DNA of 64,000 bases from CAUZWH01 sp965224275 (GTDB lineage: Bacteria; Pseudomonadota; Alphaproteobacteria; SHVV01). Below are positions 44,023 through 53,682 of the stretch, piece by piece; position 1 is the stretch's first letter; each line of letters opens with the position of its first letter. The notes below the pieces were generated by a model. It did no database searches. It was not told the origin of the DNA and was given only the letters and a program-made list of their open reading frames with translations. The DNA lies in assembly GCA_965224275.1 (NCBI GenBank), contig CBDCYR010000001.1, positions 183,972 through 247,971 on the forward strand, read 5' to 3'. A program made the translations under genes and the position numbers.

Positions 44023-47000
44023 TAAGTATCTTAGGGAACTTCCGCCTGACGTGGGCGAACGGAGAGCACCTCCCGCCACTTGGTAAAAAGGCGCAAGGGC
44101 TGCTCGCGTACTTGGCCGCAACGGTGGAGCGTCCGCGGACCCGCGATCAAATCGCGACGCTTTTGTGGAGCCACAGCGACGAAGATAGGGCGCGGCACAG
44201 TCTGCGGCAGTGTCTGGTGGACCTGCGCCATGTGCTCGCAGACGATGAAGGGCTAATAATAGTCTCCGATGGCGATCGGCTCGAACTCGGCAGCCCCGGG
44301 ATCGACGTCGATATTCAAGTATTTGGGAAACTGGTCTCTGAGGACACGCGAGCCGATCTCGAACGCGCGATTGAGCTCTATGCCGGGGATCTTCTCGACG
44401 GTCTTAGCGTGGGATCCGAGGGTTTCGATGAATGGCTTGCCGAGGAGCGATCTCGCCTCAAAAACGAATTCGCGAATACGCTGTATCGCCTGGCCTCGTT
44501 GTGCGCAGATGCTGGCGACGGGGATGCCGCGATAGCGATGGTTCTGCGCTTGGTAGATCTTGACCCACTGCGGGAAGAGGCATGTCAATTGCTCATGCGG
44601 CTTTACGCCGAGTCGGGTCGTCGCTCGGCAGCGTTGCGCCAATATCAGGTGTTTGAGGAGCTGCTGCTCCAGGAACTCGATACCGAGCCGGAGCCCGAAA
44701 CGCGGCATCTCCGCAACGAGATTAATGAGGGCCGTATCGAGCCCCAGACTGCCAAAGAGTCAAGCAGCGCCACGGTTGCGCCGGATCCAAGACCCGCCAC
44801 GACCGCGTCGCCACTTGCAACGACAAGCTCGTCCGACGACAAACCCTCCGTCGCCGTGATGCCGTTCGACAACATCAGTGGCGATCCCGAGCAAACCTAC
44901 TTCGCGGACGGCATAACGATAGAACTAATCACCTCGCTGTCGAAAATATCCGGGCTTCACGTAGTGGGTCGACAGTCTGCGTTCGCCTATCGTGAGAAGG
45001 ATCTGAGCGTAAAACAGACTTGCGATGAACTCGGTGTCGGCGCCCTCATACAAGGAAGCGTTCGCAGGTCCGGCCAACGTGTGCGTATCGCGGCGCAACT
45101 GATTGGGCAATCCGGTGTCAACCTATGGGCGGAGAGTTACGAGCGCATGCTCGATGATGTTTTCGATGTCCAGGATGAGGTTACCCGGCAAATCGCAAAG
45201 GCCCTTGAGGTTACGCTCACCGACGTCGACGACGATCGGCTGACCCACCGACGCCCCCGCGATATCGATGCGTATGACCTTTTGTTGCGCGGCCGCGAGC
45301 AGTTGCTTCGGCACACGAATGAAGGCAACGAACGTGCGCTAAAACTGTTTGAGGAAGCGATACGGATCGATCAAGACTATGCGCCGGCCTATGCCCTCAT
45401 GGCTGAGACCCATCTGCGAACGTGGCAGTTTGGCGAGAGTAATACCCAAGCGCTCCGACGAGCGTTCGAACTGGCGCAGCGCGCGGTCGATCTCGATGAT
45501 CAATTAGGCTCGGCGCACGGTGTACTGGGTCAGGTCTACACATGGTTGAAACAGCATGACACCGCACTGGGTGAGTTGCAAAAGCAGGTCTCGTTATATC
45601 CCAACGATCCCGATGGCCACGTTGAATTGGCCGTCGGCCTGGTGTGGGCCGGTCAGGCCGAGGCGGCGGTTTCATCCATCGAAACTGCGATTCGCCTCAA
45701 TCCCAGATGTCCGTTTTGGTACCTGACCGGGTTGGGCTTCGCTTACTTCGCGTTGCGTCGATATGACGAGGTAGTCGACGTGATCAATCGCAGCATTGCA
45801 ATCAATCCTCAGTCGATGCCGAATCATCTGATTCTCGCTTCGAGTTTTGCCCATCTCGGCCAATCTGAACGCGCCGCTGCAGAAGCTTGGGAGATCGGCA
45901 GCCTGGTGCCCGGCTTAACGCTCGGGCAACTTGACAAGGTGGCGCCTTTCGCTCGACGCGAAGACTTGGATCGCTTTCTTGACGGATTGCGCCTGGCCGG
46001 GCTACCGGCTGACGAGTCCGAAGACCCGAGCGCCGAGCCTGGGGCTGCTCAAGCCCGGGATATCGCTCTGCGAAGTGGCAAGGCTGCGCCCGCTGTGGTG
46101 GCAGAAATTGCGCCGTTAGCCAGAACCTCACCACGACCTCGCCGATTGCGGGTGTGGATTAGCGTTGCCGCCGTTGTCGTTTTGGCAGGCGCGCTAATCT
46201 GGTGGTGGATATTGCCACAGTCCGACACCGTATCGCTCGATGACATGGAGCTCCCGCTGCCATCAAAACCTTCAATCGCGGTGTTGCCATTCGACAACCT
46301 AAGCGGCGACCCGGCGCAGGAGTATTTCGTCGATGGCATGACCGAAGAAATCATTACCGAGCTTTCGCGTTTCGCCGAATTGTTCGTCATCGCTCGCAAC
46401 TCGACGTTTGTCTACAAAGGCAAGGCTGTGAAGCCACAAAAGGTGAGTCGCGAACTCGGGGTGAGATACGTGCTCGAAGGCAGCGTCCAGAAGGATCAGA
46501 GCAGTGTGCGCATCAATGCACAATTGATAGATGCGACCCGCGGACATCACCTGTGGGCCGAGCGTTTCGATCGCCAACTAAAGGACGTCTTCGCGCTTCA
46601 GGATGAGGTTGCGGAGAAAATAGCGGCGGCGGTTGGCATTAACGTCACGGATGCCGAAACCAAACGCACCAAACGAATGGCGCCGGGTAGTTTGGAGGCG
46701 TATGAAGCTGTTTTGCGGGGCCGCGAGTACCTGTTCGACCTGACGAAGGATGCCAACGCGAATGCCCGGGGATTTTTCGAACGCGCCGTGGCGCTCGATC
46801 CCAACTACGCCAGAGCCCACGCTTATCTCGCGTGGACCCATCTCAACGATTGGCGGCTAGGTTGGAGTAACTCTCCGGAGACAATCAAACGGGCGTTCGC
46901 CTTGGCTCGGAAGGCTGTCACGCTGGACCAAAGTGACCCGGCAGCTCGCTCCGCACTCGGCGATGTGTTTCTTTGGACGAAGCGCCACGACCAGGCAATT

Positions 47001-47444
47001 GCAACACTGCAATCGTCGATCGAGCTCAATCCCAACAGCGACGGTCACTATGCAATCCTTGGTGACGCCTTAACGTGGGCAGGCCAACCACAGACGGCGA
47101 TCGAGAATGTAGAAACGGCCATGCGCCTCAATCCGCATTATCCCGTAACGTACCTATGGTATCTGGGTCACGCGCATTTCGTTTCAAAGCGCTGCGACGA
47201 TTCCAACCGCTTGCTTGAACAGGCAAGAGATCGAAATCCGGACTTCCTGGCTGCACGTTTGTACCTTGCAGCGTGCTACGCGCTGCTGGACCGAATGGAA
47301 CCGGCATCGGTCGAAATCGCAGAGGCACTCAAAAGACTTCCCGTGCTCACGACGTCGATTATGCAGTATCGACTGCCCTATAAGAATCAAGAAGACTTGC
47401 TGCGAATCCTTTCAGCTTTAAGAAAGGCCGGTTTACCCGAGTGA
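43962..47444 (+). CDS. BTAD-TolB-TPR regulator-like protein with two TolB/TPR modules, 5' end cut by IS5
   Basis: Native sequence starts at 44023 with ILGNFRLTWANGEHLPPLGK, the first strand of a SARP/AfsR-type winged helix; the frame now begins at a TTG (43962) inside the IS. Order: winged helix and BTAD helical domain (to about residue 265; LLAYLAATVERPRTRDQIAT, LLMRLYAESGRRSAALRQYQ), TolB N-terminal-like domain 1 (about 293-390, SVAVMPFDNISGDPEQTYFA), TPRs, one transmembrane helix (about 727-750, WISVAAVVVLAGALIWWW), TolB-like domain 2 (SIAVLPFDNLSGDPAQEYFV), and TPRs to residue 1160. CadC-like membrane regulators have one such module; two in one chain is unusual. Only about 10-20 native N-terminal residues appear lost, but the native promoter and start are cut off. 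Confidence 0.85.
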   Translation: MTQPSKPQPTEITQLVSGWPLSILGNFRLTWANGEHLPPLGKKAQGLLAYLAATVERPRTRDQIATLLWSHSDEDRARHSLRQCLVDLRHVLADDEGLIIVSDGDRLELGSPGIDVDIQVFGKLVSEDTRADLERAIELYAGDLLDGLSVGSEGFDEWLAEERSRLKNEFANTLYRLASLCADAGDGDAAIAMVLRLVDLDPLREEACQLLMRLYAESGRRSAALRQYQVFEELLLQELDTEPEPETRHLRNEINEGRIEPQTAKESSSATVAPDPRPATTASPLATTSSSDDKPSVAVMPFDNISGDPEQTYFADGITIELITSLSKISGLHVVGRQSAFAYREKDLSVKQTCDELGVGALIQGSVRRSGQRVRIAAQLIGQSGVNLWAESYERMLDDVFDVQDEVTRQIAKALEVTLTDVDDDRLTHRRPRDIDAYDLLLRGREQLLRHTNEGNERALKLFEEAIRIDQDYAPAYALMAETHLRTWQFGESNTQALRRAFELAQRAVDLDDQLGSAHGVLGQVYTWLKQHDTALGELQKQVSLYPNDPDGHVELAVGLVWAGQAEAAVSSIETAIRLNPRCPFWYLTGLGFAYFALRRYDEVVDVINRSIAINPQSMPNHLILASSFAHLGQSERAAAEAWEIGSLVPGLTLGQLDKVAPFARREDLDRFLDGLRLAGLPADESEDPSAEPGAAQARDIALRSGKAAPAVVAEIAPLARTSPRPRRLRVWISVAAVVVLAGALIWWWILPQSDTVSLDDMELPLPSKPSIAVLPFDNLSGDPAQEYFVDGMTEEIITELSRFAELFVIARNSTFVYKGKAVKPQKVSRELGVRYVLEGSVQKDQSSVRINAQLIDATRGHHLWAERFDRQLKDVFALQDEVAEKIAAAVGINVTDAETKRTKRMAPGSLEAYEAVLRGREYLFDLTKDANANARGFFERAVALDPNYARAHAYLAWTHLNDWRLGWSNSPETIKRAFALARKAVTLDQSDPAARSALGDVFLWTKRHDQAIATLQSSIELNPNSDGHYAILGDALTWAGQPQTAIENVETAMRLNPHYPVTYLWYLGHAHFVSKRCDDSNRLLEQARDRNPDFLAARLYLAACYALLDRMEPASVEIAEALKRLPVLTTSIMQYRLPYKNQEDLLRILSALRKAGLPE

Positions 47445-47998
47445 TCGGTACAAAGCCCGCGCCCGACTATCGAATCGCCAGCTGATGAGGTTCTTATCGT
47501 GCCGTCATGGCTGCGCACTCAAGCTCAGCCGATAACACGACCAAGAGCTGGCTGCGGGGGCCGCGGATGTAGACCGCCGTCCGGTCGCTGGGGGACGGTG
47601 CCGCATACCTTGCTGCCTCAACAGTCCCTGAAACGTCGAACGGCGGTGCAGGAGGAGCATGGTCCAGTGGGTCAGGTTGGTTTTGAGTTGTTCAATGTGG
47701 CTCTATCCATGCGCATCAGCGACCGCCTTAGATGTTTCATGTGATATGCCCTACCGGATGATTCCACGTTCGGCTCAGCAAGGAACGCTAGGAAACGCCG
47801 CTGAAGCAGTGCGCTAACGATGGTGGCAATGTCAGAATTTGGCTGTTTCGAGATAGAGCATCGGACGTTCTAGGTCCGCTTTGCCCCTCAAACCGGAAGT
47901 GGATTTCATAGGCTAGAACGTCTCCAACTAGCCAGCGTACTAAACCGCTCTCGCGGTAGTTTGCGGGGCATGTGGTGAGAATGGTGCGTTAACGGGCG
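47445..47998. other. Gene-free stretch before the IS91-like unit
   Basis: About 550 bp without a credible gene. A short plus-strand frame (47499-47744) has no recognisable motifs. Near 47868-47900 there is GGACGTTCTAGGTCCGC followed by CCGGAAGTGG, resembling degenerate intergenic repeats. Nothing more can be said. Confidence 0.4.
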
Positions 47999-48061
47999 GG
48001 TCTGCTCCCTGTGTTGAGATTTGGGGTTGTCCAAAACCTCACTCAACACAGGGAGCAGACC
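47999..48061 (+). promoter_or_regulatory. 20-bp perfect hairpin covering the recombinase ribosome site
   Basis: Arms 47999-48018 and 48042-48061 are exact complements (GGTCTGCTCCCTGTGTTGAG and its reverse) with a 23-base loop. The right arm holds GGGAGCAGACCC just before ATG 48063, so the Shine-Dalgarno sequence is buried if transcription enters from outside. It could equally be the terminal hairpin of the IS91-like element. Confidence 0.7.
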
Positions 48062-48062
48062 C

Positions 48063-48947
48063 ATGACTGACCAATCTATCAGCCCGTTGCGCCGGCGCAT
48101 GACCGAGGACATGACGGTCCGCGGCTTCACGGCGGCGACCCAGCAAGGATACCTCCGCGCGGTCGCGGATTTCACGACCTTTTTCGGCCGCTCGCCGGAT
48201 CAAGCGGGGGCCGAGGACCTGCGGCGCTATCAGCTGTACATGCGATCGGGCGGCGCCTCGGCGACCAGCATGAACGCGGCGGTATCGGCGTTGCGCTTCT
48301 TGTTCGGCGTGACGCTGGGGCGCGGCGATGCCGAAGTCGGCATGACCACGGTGCGCCAGCCACGCCGGCTGCCGGTGATCCTGAGCCCCCAGGAAGTCGC
48401 GCGGCTTCTTGACGCGGCGCCGGGGCTCAAGGCCAGGGCAGCCCTCTCACTCGCCTATGGCGCCGGGCTCAGGGCCTCGGAGGTGGTCTCGCTCAAGGTC
48501 TCCGACATCGACAGCGGCCGCCAGGTGATCCGAGTCGAACAAGGCAAGGGCCGCAAAGACCGCTACGCCAAACTGTCGGATCCCCTGCTCGATCTCCTGC
48601 GCGCCTGGTGGCGGGCCGGACGCGAGAAGGGCGTGATGCTGCCGGGCGGCTGGTTGTTTCCCGGCCAGAACCCGGTCAATCCGATGACCACCCGTCAGCT
48701 GAGCCGCATCTTTCACGTCGCCAAGGCGGCGGCCGAGATCGACAAACGGGTCTCGTTGCACACGCTGCGGCACTGCTTTGCCACACACCTGCTGGAGCAG
48801 AAGGTCGACATCCGGGTGATCCAGGTGCTGCTGGGTCATAAGAAGCTCGAGACGACGGCGCACTATAGTCAGGTCGCAAACACCACACTCAGGGCAGTCA
48901 AGAGCCCGCTCGAGCAGCTGATACAAGGACCGCTGCCACCGGCCTGA
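48063..48947 (+). CDS. Tyrosine recombinase associated with IS91-like element
   Basis: A 294-residue integrase. The SAM-like N-terminal domain (VRGFTAATQQGYLRAVADFT, GASATSMNAAVSALRFLFGV) precedes the catalytic domain with Arg in AYGAGLRASEVVSLKVSDID, His-x-x-Arg in SLHTLRHCFATHLLEQKVDI, the second His in LLGHKKLETTAHYSQV, and Tyr as nucleophile in the same motif. Recombinases of this type commonly precede IS91-family transposases as accessory proteins. The stop lies 12 bp before the transposase frame, so they form one unit. Confidence 0.9.
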   Translation: MTDQSISPLRRRMTEDMTVRGFTAATQQGYLRAVADFTTFFGRSPDQAGAEDLRRYQLYMRSGGASATSMNAAVSALRFLFGVTLGRGDAEVGMTTVRQPRRLPVILSPQEVARLLDAAPGLKARAALSLAYGAGLRASEVVSLKVSDIDSGRQVIRVEQGKGRKDRYAKLSDPLLDLLRAWWRAGREKGVMLPGGWLFPGQNPVNPMTTRQLSRIFHVAKAAAEIDKRVSLHTLRHCFATHLLEQKVDIRVIQVLLGHKKLETTAHYSQVANTTLRAVKSPLEQLIQGPLPPA

Positions 48948-48959
48948 TCCGGCGTTACC

Positions 48960-49855
48960 TTGGCGCGTTACGCGCTCGAGGTCGCGGATGTCTTCCGCGC
49001 CCACGGACCCGCTTGGCGGCGGGTCCGGGCGGGGCACCTGAGCCTCGGCCAGCTCAAGGTGATGTCGGCGATCGAGCGCTGCCGCACCGCGGCGCTCGGC
49101 GGCCACGTCGCGGCTTGTCAGGACTGCGGCCACATCCACATCGCCTATAACTCGTGCCGCAACCGCCACTGCCCCAAGTGCCAGGGCGCGGCGGCCAGGG
49201 ACTGGCTGGCGGCGCGCCAGGCCGAGCTCTTGCCGGTGGCCTACTACCACGTCGTCTTCACCCTGCCGGCGCCGATCAGTGACATCGCCTACCACAACAA
49301 GGCGGTGATCTATGGAATCCTGTTCAAGGCCGCCGCCGAGACCCTGATCACCATCGCCGCCGATCCCAGGCATCTCGGCGCCAAGATCGGCGTCACCAGT
49401 GTGCTCCACACCTGGGGCTCGGCGCTCACCCATCACCCCCACCTCCACTGCATCGTGCCCGGCGGCGGCATATCAGCCGATGGCAAACAGTGGATCTCGT
49501 GCCGGCCCGGCTTCTTCCTCCCCGTTCGCGTGCTCTCGCGGCTGTTCCGGCGCCGGGTTCTGGAGCAGCTCAGCGCCGCTCATCAGGCCGGACGCCTGCG
49601 CTTCTTCAACCGCCTCGCCCAACTCCACGACCGCGAGGCTTTCGCCGCCCATCTCGCGCCGCTGCGCGCGATCGAGTGGGTGGTCTACGCCAAGCGCCCG
49701 TTCGCCGGGCCCGAGGCCGTGCTCGCCTATCTCTCCCGCTACACCCACCGCGTCGCCATCGCCAATAGCCGCCTGATCGCGCTCGACAGCCGCGGCGTCA
49801 CCTTCAAATGGAAGGACTACCGAGCCAGAGGCCGCACCCGCCACAAGGTCATGAC
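48960..49855 (+). pseudogene. IS91-family (HUH) transposase, truncated by IS21
   Basis: The frame from TTG 48960 has the N-terminal zinc-binding region (CRTAALGGHVAACQDCGHIH, NSCRNRHCPKCQGAAARDWL) and the HUH motif in ALTHHPHLHCIVPGGGIS. It continues to RGRTRHKVMT and is cut at 49855 by the left end of IS21; the frame then reads foreign sequence. The C-terminal part with the two catalytic Tyr region is incomplete and was not found elsewhere in the window. Confidence 0.85.
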
Positions 49856-49971
49856 TGTTGTTCGGCGTGGAATATTGACCCCCTATTGGGGGTTATCGGC
49901 GTCCAAAATTGACCCCCCTGGTTTTGTGCTCTTGAACACACCTCGTTGTTTGGACAGACGAGGTGGGGGAG

Positions 49972-51486
49972 ATGCTGGTAGTGGAAACGATCGCACGGAT
50001 CCGTCGGGATCATCTGGTGAGGGGCGTTCCGATCAAGAAGATCGCCCGGGATTTGAGGGTTTCGAAGAACACGGTGCGCAAGGTGGTGCGGGGCGATGAG
50101 ACCTCGTACAGCTACGAGCGCAAGATCCAGCCGATGCCGAAGCTTGGACCGTGGGTGGATGAGCTCGAGCGCCAGCTGGAGGCCAACGAGAAGAAGCCGC
50201 GCCGGGATCGGCTGTCTCTGCTGCGGATTCATGAAGATCTTGCGGCTCTGGGCTATGGCGGCGGCTACGACGCGGTGCGCCGCTACGCCAGGACCTGGCG
50301 TCGGCGGTGGCGGCTGTTGTCGCCGTCGCAGGGTTTTGTGCCGCTGAGCTTCGATCCCGGCGAGGCCTACCAGTTCGACTGGAGCCACGAGTACGCGCGC
50401 CTGTCGGGTGTGACGACCAAGGTGAAGGCGGCGCACATGCGGCTCTGCTACAGCCGCATGCAGCTGGTTCAGATCTTCCCGCGCGAGAGCCAGGAGATGG
50501 TGTTCGAGGCGCACGAACGGGCCTTCCACTTCTTCGGCGGGGTCTGCCGGCGGGGCATCTACGACAACATGAAGACGGCGGTGAGCATGGTCTTCGTGGG
50601 CAAGGAGCGCGCCTACAACCGGCGCTTTCTGGAGCTGTGCTCCCACCATCTGGTGGAGCCGGTGGCGTGCACTCCGGGTGCGGGCTGGGAGAAGGGGCAG
50701 GTCGAGAGGCAGGTGGGTGACGTCCGCGGCCGCCTGTTCGTGCCCATCCCGCGGGGCCGCTCCTACGCCGAGATCAACGCGTGGCTGATGGATCGGTGTA
50801 TCGAGGACGCCAAGAAGCGGCCGCATCCGACGATCGAGGGCAAGACGGTGTGGCAGGTGTTCGAGGAGGAGCGGCCCTTCCTGATGGCCTATCGCGGCCC
50901 CTTCGACGGCTTCCACGCCACCGAGGTGGCGGTGTCCAAGACCTGTCTGGTGCGCTTCGACAACAACCACTACAGCGTCGCCGCCCGTGCCGTCGGGCGG
51001 CCGGTCGACGTGCGGGCCTACGCCGATCGGATCGTCATCCGCCAGGACGGCGAGACCGTCGCCGAGCATCCCCGGAGCTTCGGGCGCGGCGAGATCGCCT
51101 ACGATCCGTGGCACTACGTGCCGATCCTGACGCGGAAGCCTGGTGCGCTGAGGAACGGCGCGCCCTTCAAGGGCTGGCAACTGCCCGGCGCGCTCGGCCG
51201 CATACGGGCCCGGCTGACGGGTTGCGACGACGGTGACAGGCAGTTCGTGAGGATCCTCGCGGCGGTTCAGGAGGACGGGCTGGAGGCGGTCGAGGCGGCC
51301 TGTGCCGAGGCGCTCGACTTCGGCGCCTGCAGCGCCGACGTCGTGCTCAACATCCTCGCCCGGCAGTGCCAGCCGGCACCGCCGGCGACCATCCCGACGC
51401 CCGAGGGCCTGCAGCTTCGCCACCGGCCGGTGGCCGACTGTCAGCGCTACGATCGCCTGAGGGAGGCCGGTCATGGAGCGTCATGA
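49972..51486 (+). CDS. istA: IS21 transposase IstA
   Basis: A 504-residue transposase: N-terminal HTHs (GVPIKKIARDLRVSKNTVRK), an rve DDE core with Asp in EAYQFDWSHEYARLSGVTTK, Asp in RRGIYDNMKTAVSMVF and Glu in AGWEKGQVERQVGDVRGRLF, and a C-terminal beta-barrel region (VRFDNNHYSVAARAVGRPVD). ATG 49972 follows GAGGTGGGGGAG. It overlaps istB by 14 bp. Confidence 0.93.
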   Translation: MLVVETIARIRRDHLVRGVPIKKIARDLRVSKNTVRKVVRGDETSYSYERKIQPMPKLGPWVDELERQLEANEKKPRRDRLSLLRIHEDLAALGYGGGYDAVRRYARTWRRRWRLLSPSQGFVPLSFDPGEAYQFDWSHEYARLSGVTTKVKAAHMRLCYSRMQLVQIFPRESQEMVFEAHERAFHFFGGVCRRGIYDNMKTAVSMVFVGKERAYNRRFLELCSHHLVEPVACTPGAGWEKGQVERQVGDVRGRLFVPIPRGRSYAEINAWLMDRCIEDAKKRPHPTIEGKTVWQVFEEERPFLMAYRGPFDGFHATEVAVSKTCLVRFDNNHYSVAARAVGRPVDVRAYADRIVIRQDGETVAEHPRSFGRGEIAYDPWHYVPILTRKPGALRNGAPFKGWQLPGALGRIRARLTGCDDGDRQFVRILAAVQEDGLEAVEAACAEALDFGACSADVVLNILARQCQPAPPATIPTPEGLQLRHRPVADCQRYDRLREAGHGAS

Positions 51487-52201
51487 GGTGCTGGCGATGA
51501 TGACGGCGTTGAAGCTCGCGGGCATGCGCGCCGCCTACGACGACATCCTCGCCGACGGGCTCAAGCGTCGTCATCCGGTGCAGCAGATCATCGGTACGCT
51601 GCTGCAGACCGAGGTCGCCGACAAGCAGGCGCGCTCCATCAAGTACCAGATGGCGTCCGCCAGGCTGCCGACGGCCAAGGAGCTGGCCGACTTCGACTTC
51701 GCCGCCTCACCGGTCAACGAGCCCCTGATCCAGGAACTCGCCACAGGTGGCTTCCTGGAGGGCAAGCGCAACATCGTGCTGGTCGGCGGCACCGGCACCG
51801 GCAAGACCCATCTCGCCGTCGCCATCGCCCGCGCCTGCATCCGCAAGGCCGCACGCGGCCGCTTCTACAACGTCGTCGACCTGGTCAACCATCTCGAGGC
51901 CGAACTCCGTGCCGGACGCCAGGGCCGCACCGCAGACCAGCTCATCCGACGCGACTTCGTCATCCTCGACGAACTCGGCTACCTGCCCTTCGCCCAGGCC
52001 GGCGGCCAGCTGCTGTTCCATCTGATGAGCCGGCTCTACGAGCGCACCTCGATCATCGTCACCACCAACCTCGCTTTCGGCGAATGGCCCTCCGTCTTCG
52101 GCGACCCCAAGATGACCACAGCCCTGCTCGACCGCCTGACCCACCATTGCGAGATCATCGAGACCGGCAACGAGAGCTGGCGCTTCAAGAACCGCTGCTG
52201 A
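51473..52201 (+). CDS. istB: IS21 helper ATPase IstB
   Basis: A 242-residue AAA+ ATPase related to DnaC: Walker A LVGGTGTGKTHLAVAIARAC, Walker B DFVILDELGYLPFAQAGG, sensor-1 SIIVTTNLAFGEWPSVFGD and the C-terminal Arg motif DRLTHHCEIIETGNESWRFK. It regulates IstA target choice by forming ATP-dependent oligomers on DNA. Confidence 0.93.
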   Translation: MERHEVLAMMTALKLAGMRAAYDDILADGLKRRHPVQQIIGTLLQTEVADKQARSIKYQMASARLPTAKELADFDFAASPVNEPLIQELATGGFLEGKRNIVLVGGTGTGKTHLAVAIARACIRKAARGRFYNVVDLVNHLEAELRAGRQGRTADQLIRRDFVILDELGYLPFAQAGGQLLFHLMSRLYERTSIIVTTNLAFGEWPSVFGDPKMTTALLDRLTHHCEIIETGNESWRFKNRC

Positions 52202-52399
52202 CCCGGCAGGCCGTGCCTGCGGCCCGCTTGCCCCGCTGGGTCAACCCGTACCTCCCACGCGGCTTCGCTCCGCGCACCGCAAGGCGCTACACGAAGCCGC
52301 TCGGGTCCCCCCTATTGACTACCGGGACAACCTCCGCCGTGCCGCTCAGGGGGGTCAATATTGCACGCCGATTGGGGGTCATCTGTGGACGCCTCCGTT

Positions 52400-52653
52400 G
52401 ATGCAAGCATTTCTTTGAACGTCTCGGGGCATGTGGTCAGGTGCGGTCATCTGTCCGGCCTCATGATGCGGCTGGTTTGACGCCGCAGGCCCGTATGGAG
52501 ATGCGCGAACCGGGTCCAAGATCAATTTTGCGGGCTTGAAAGCCCCTTGACCCACCGCTGGTTTTCCCGATCCCGTCTCGATTGACCGTTTGCCCTTACT
52601 CGTCCTCCGACCTGCTCACACCCCCGACGTCATTCCGCGAGGTTGCCGCCGTG
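52400..52653 (-). ncRNA. Candidate bridge RNA region of IS110 element 3
   Basis: A noncoding 3' end that shares with element 1 the 36-bp block at 52435-52470 (minus strand core GGCCGGACAGATGACCGCAC) and a TTGATCTTGGACCC block near 52530. The surrounding sequence differs between the two elements, so these blocks stand out as selected. Confidence 0.45.
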
Positions 52654-53682
52654 TCAGGCAGCAGCCGGCGCGAAACCTCGGTAGGTCTCCTTGCGTGTCA
52701 TGAGCACCCAGACGATGCGCGCCATCTTGTTGGCCAGCGCCACCGCGACAAGCATTCGCGGCTTGCGCGCCAGCATCCTGGCCAGCCAGGGGTCGTTCGT
52801 TTCGCCGCGCCTGACCGCCGAGCTGACGACAGCCATGGCGCCGATGATCAAGAGGCGCCTGAGATCGCGTTGGCCCATCTTCGATATCCTGCCAAGCCTC
52901 GGCTTGCCGCCGGTCGTGTGTTGTCGCGGCACGAGGCCCAGCCAGGCAGAGAAGTCGCGGCCGCGCCGAAAGCTCTCCATCGGCGGCGCGAAGGCCTGGA
53001 GCGCCATCGCGCTGATCGGCCCGATCCCTGGGATGGTCATCAGCCGTGCCGCCTGCTCGTCCTGACGCGCGCAGGCGCGGAGCTCCTTTTCCAATCCGCC
53101 GATCTTCGCGTCGAGGTCAGCGATCTGACCGAGCAGAACGCCGCCCAGCGCGCGGACCGCTCCCGGTAGTCCCGAACCCGGATCCTCGAGTGCCGATGCC
53201 AGCCGACCGACATGAGCCACACCCTGCGGGGCAACGACGCCGAACTCCGCCAGATGCCCCCGCAGCGCGTTGATCGTCTGCGTGCGCTGGCGCACCAGAA
53301 GATCGCGCGTGTGGAACAGCATCGCCCTTGCCTGTTGCTCTTCCCCCTTCACCGCCACAAAGCGCATGGTCGGGCGCTGCGCCGCCTCGCAGATCGCCTC
53401 CGCGTCCGCCGCGTCGTTCTTCTGCCGCTTCACGAACGGCTTCACGTAGATCGGTGGGATCAGCCTCACATCGTGGCCGAGCTGCATAATCTCTCGGCCC
53501 CAATGGTGAGCGCTCGCACAGGCCTCCATCGCCACAACGCAGCGCGGTAGTGCGGCGAGAAAGTACAGCAGCTTCTCCCGACTAACCTTCCTACGGAACG
53601 CGACCGAACCGTCCGCCCGAGCACCGTGAAGCTGAAAGCTGCGCTTCGCCAGATCGATCCCGATGATGTTAACCTGTTCCAT
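52654..53682 (-). CDS. IS110-family transposase, copy 3
   Basis: A 342-residue DEDD transposase: IIGIDLAKRSFQLHGARADG, AMEACASAHHWGREIMQLGH, KRQKNDAADAEAICEAAQRP and the Tnp20 part MTIPGIGPISAMALQAFAPP, FSAWLGLVPRQHTTGGKPRL. ATG 53682 follows AGAGGAGGCATCC; the frame extends 35 codons further upstream through the element's 5' end. Related to, but clearly diverged from, copy 1. Confidence 0.93.
   Translation of the reverse strand: MEQVNIIGIDLAKRSFQLHGARADGSVAFRRKVSREKLLYFLAALPRCVVAMEACASAHHWGREIMQLGHDVRLIPPIYVKPFVKRQKNDAADAEAICEAAQRPTMRFVAVKGEEQQARAMLFHTRDLLVRQRTQTINALRGHLAEFGVVAPQGVAHVGRLASALEDPGSGLPGAVRALGGVLLGQIADLDAKIGGLEKELRACARQDEQAARLMTIPGIGPISAMALQAFAPPMESFRRGRDFSAWLGLVPRQHTTGGKPRLGRISKMGQRDLRRLLIIGAMAVVSSAVRRGETNDPWLARMLARKPRMLVAVALANKMARIVWVLMTRKETYRGFAPAAA

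Noticed and set aside
49849..51474. A 541-codon open frame on the minus strand opposite istA
   Set aside because: It mirrors the codon structure of a clear IstA with all catalytic motifs, is rich in Arg/His/Pro and has no domain; it is a shadow frame of GC-rich DNA.
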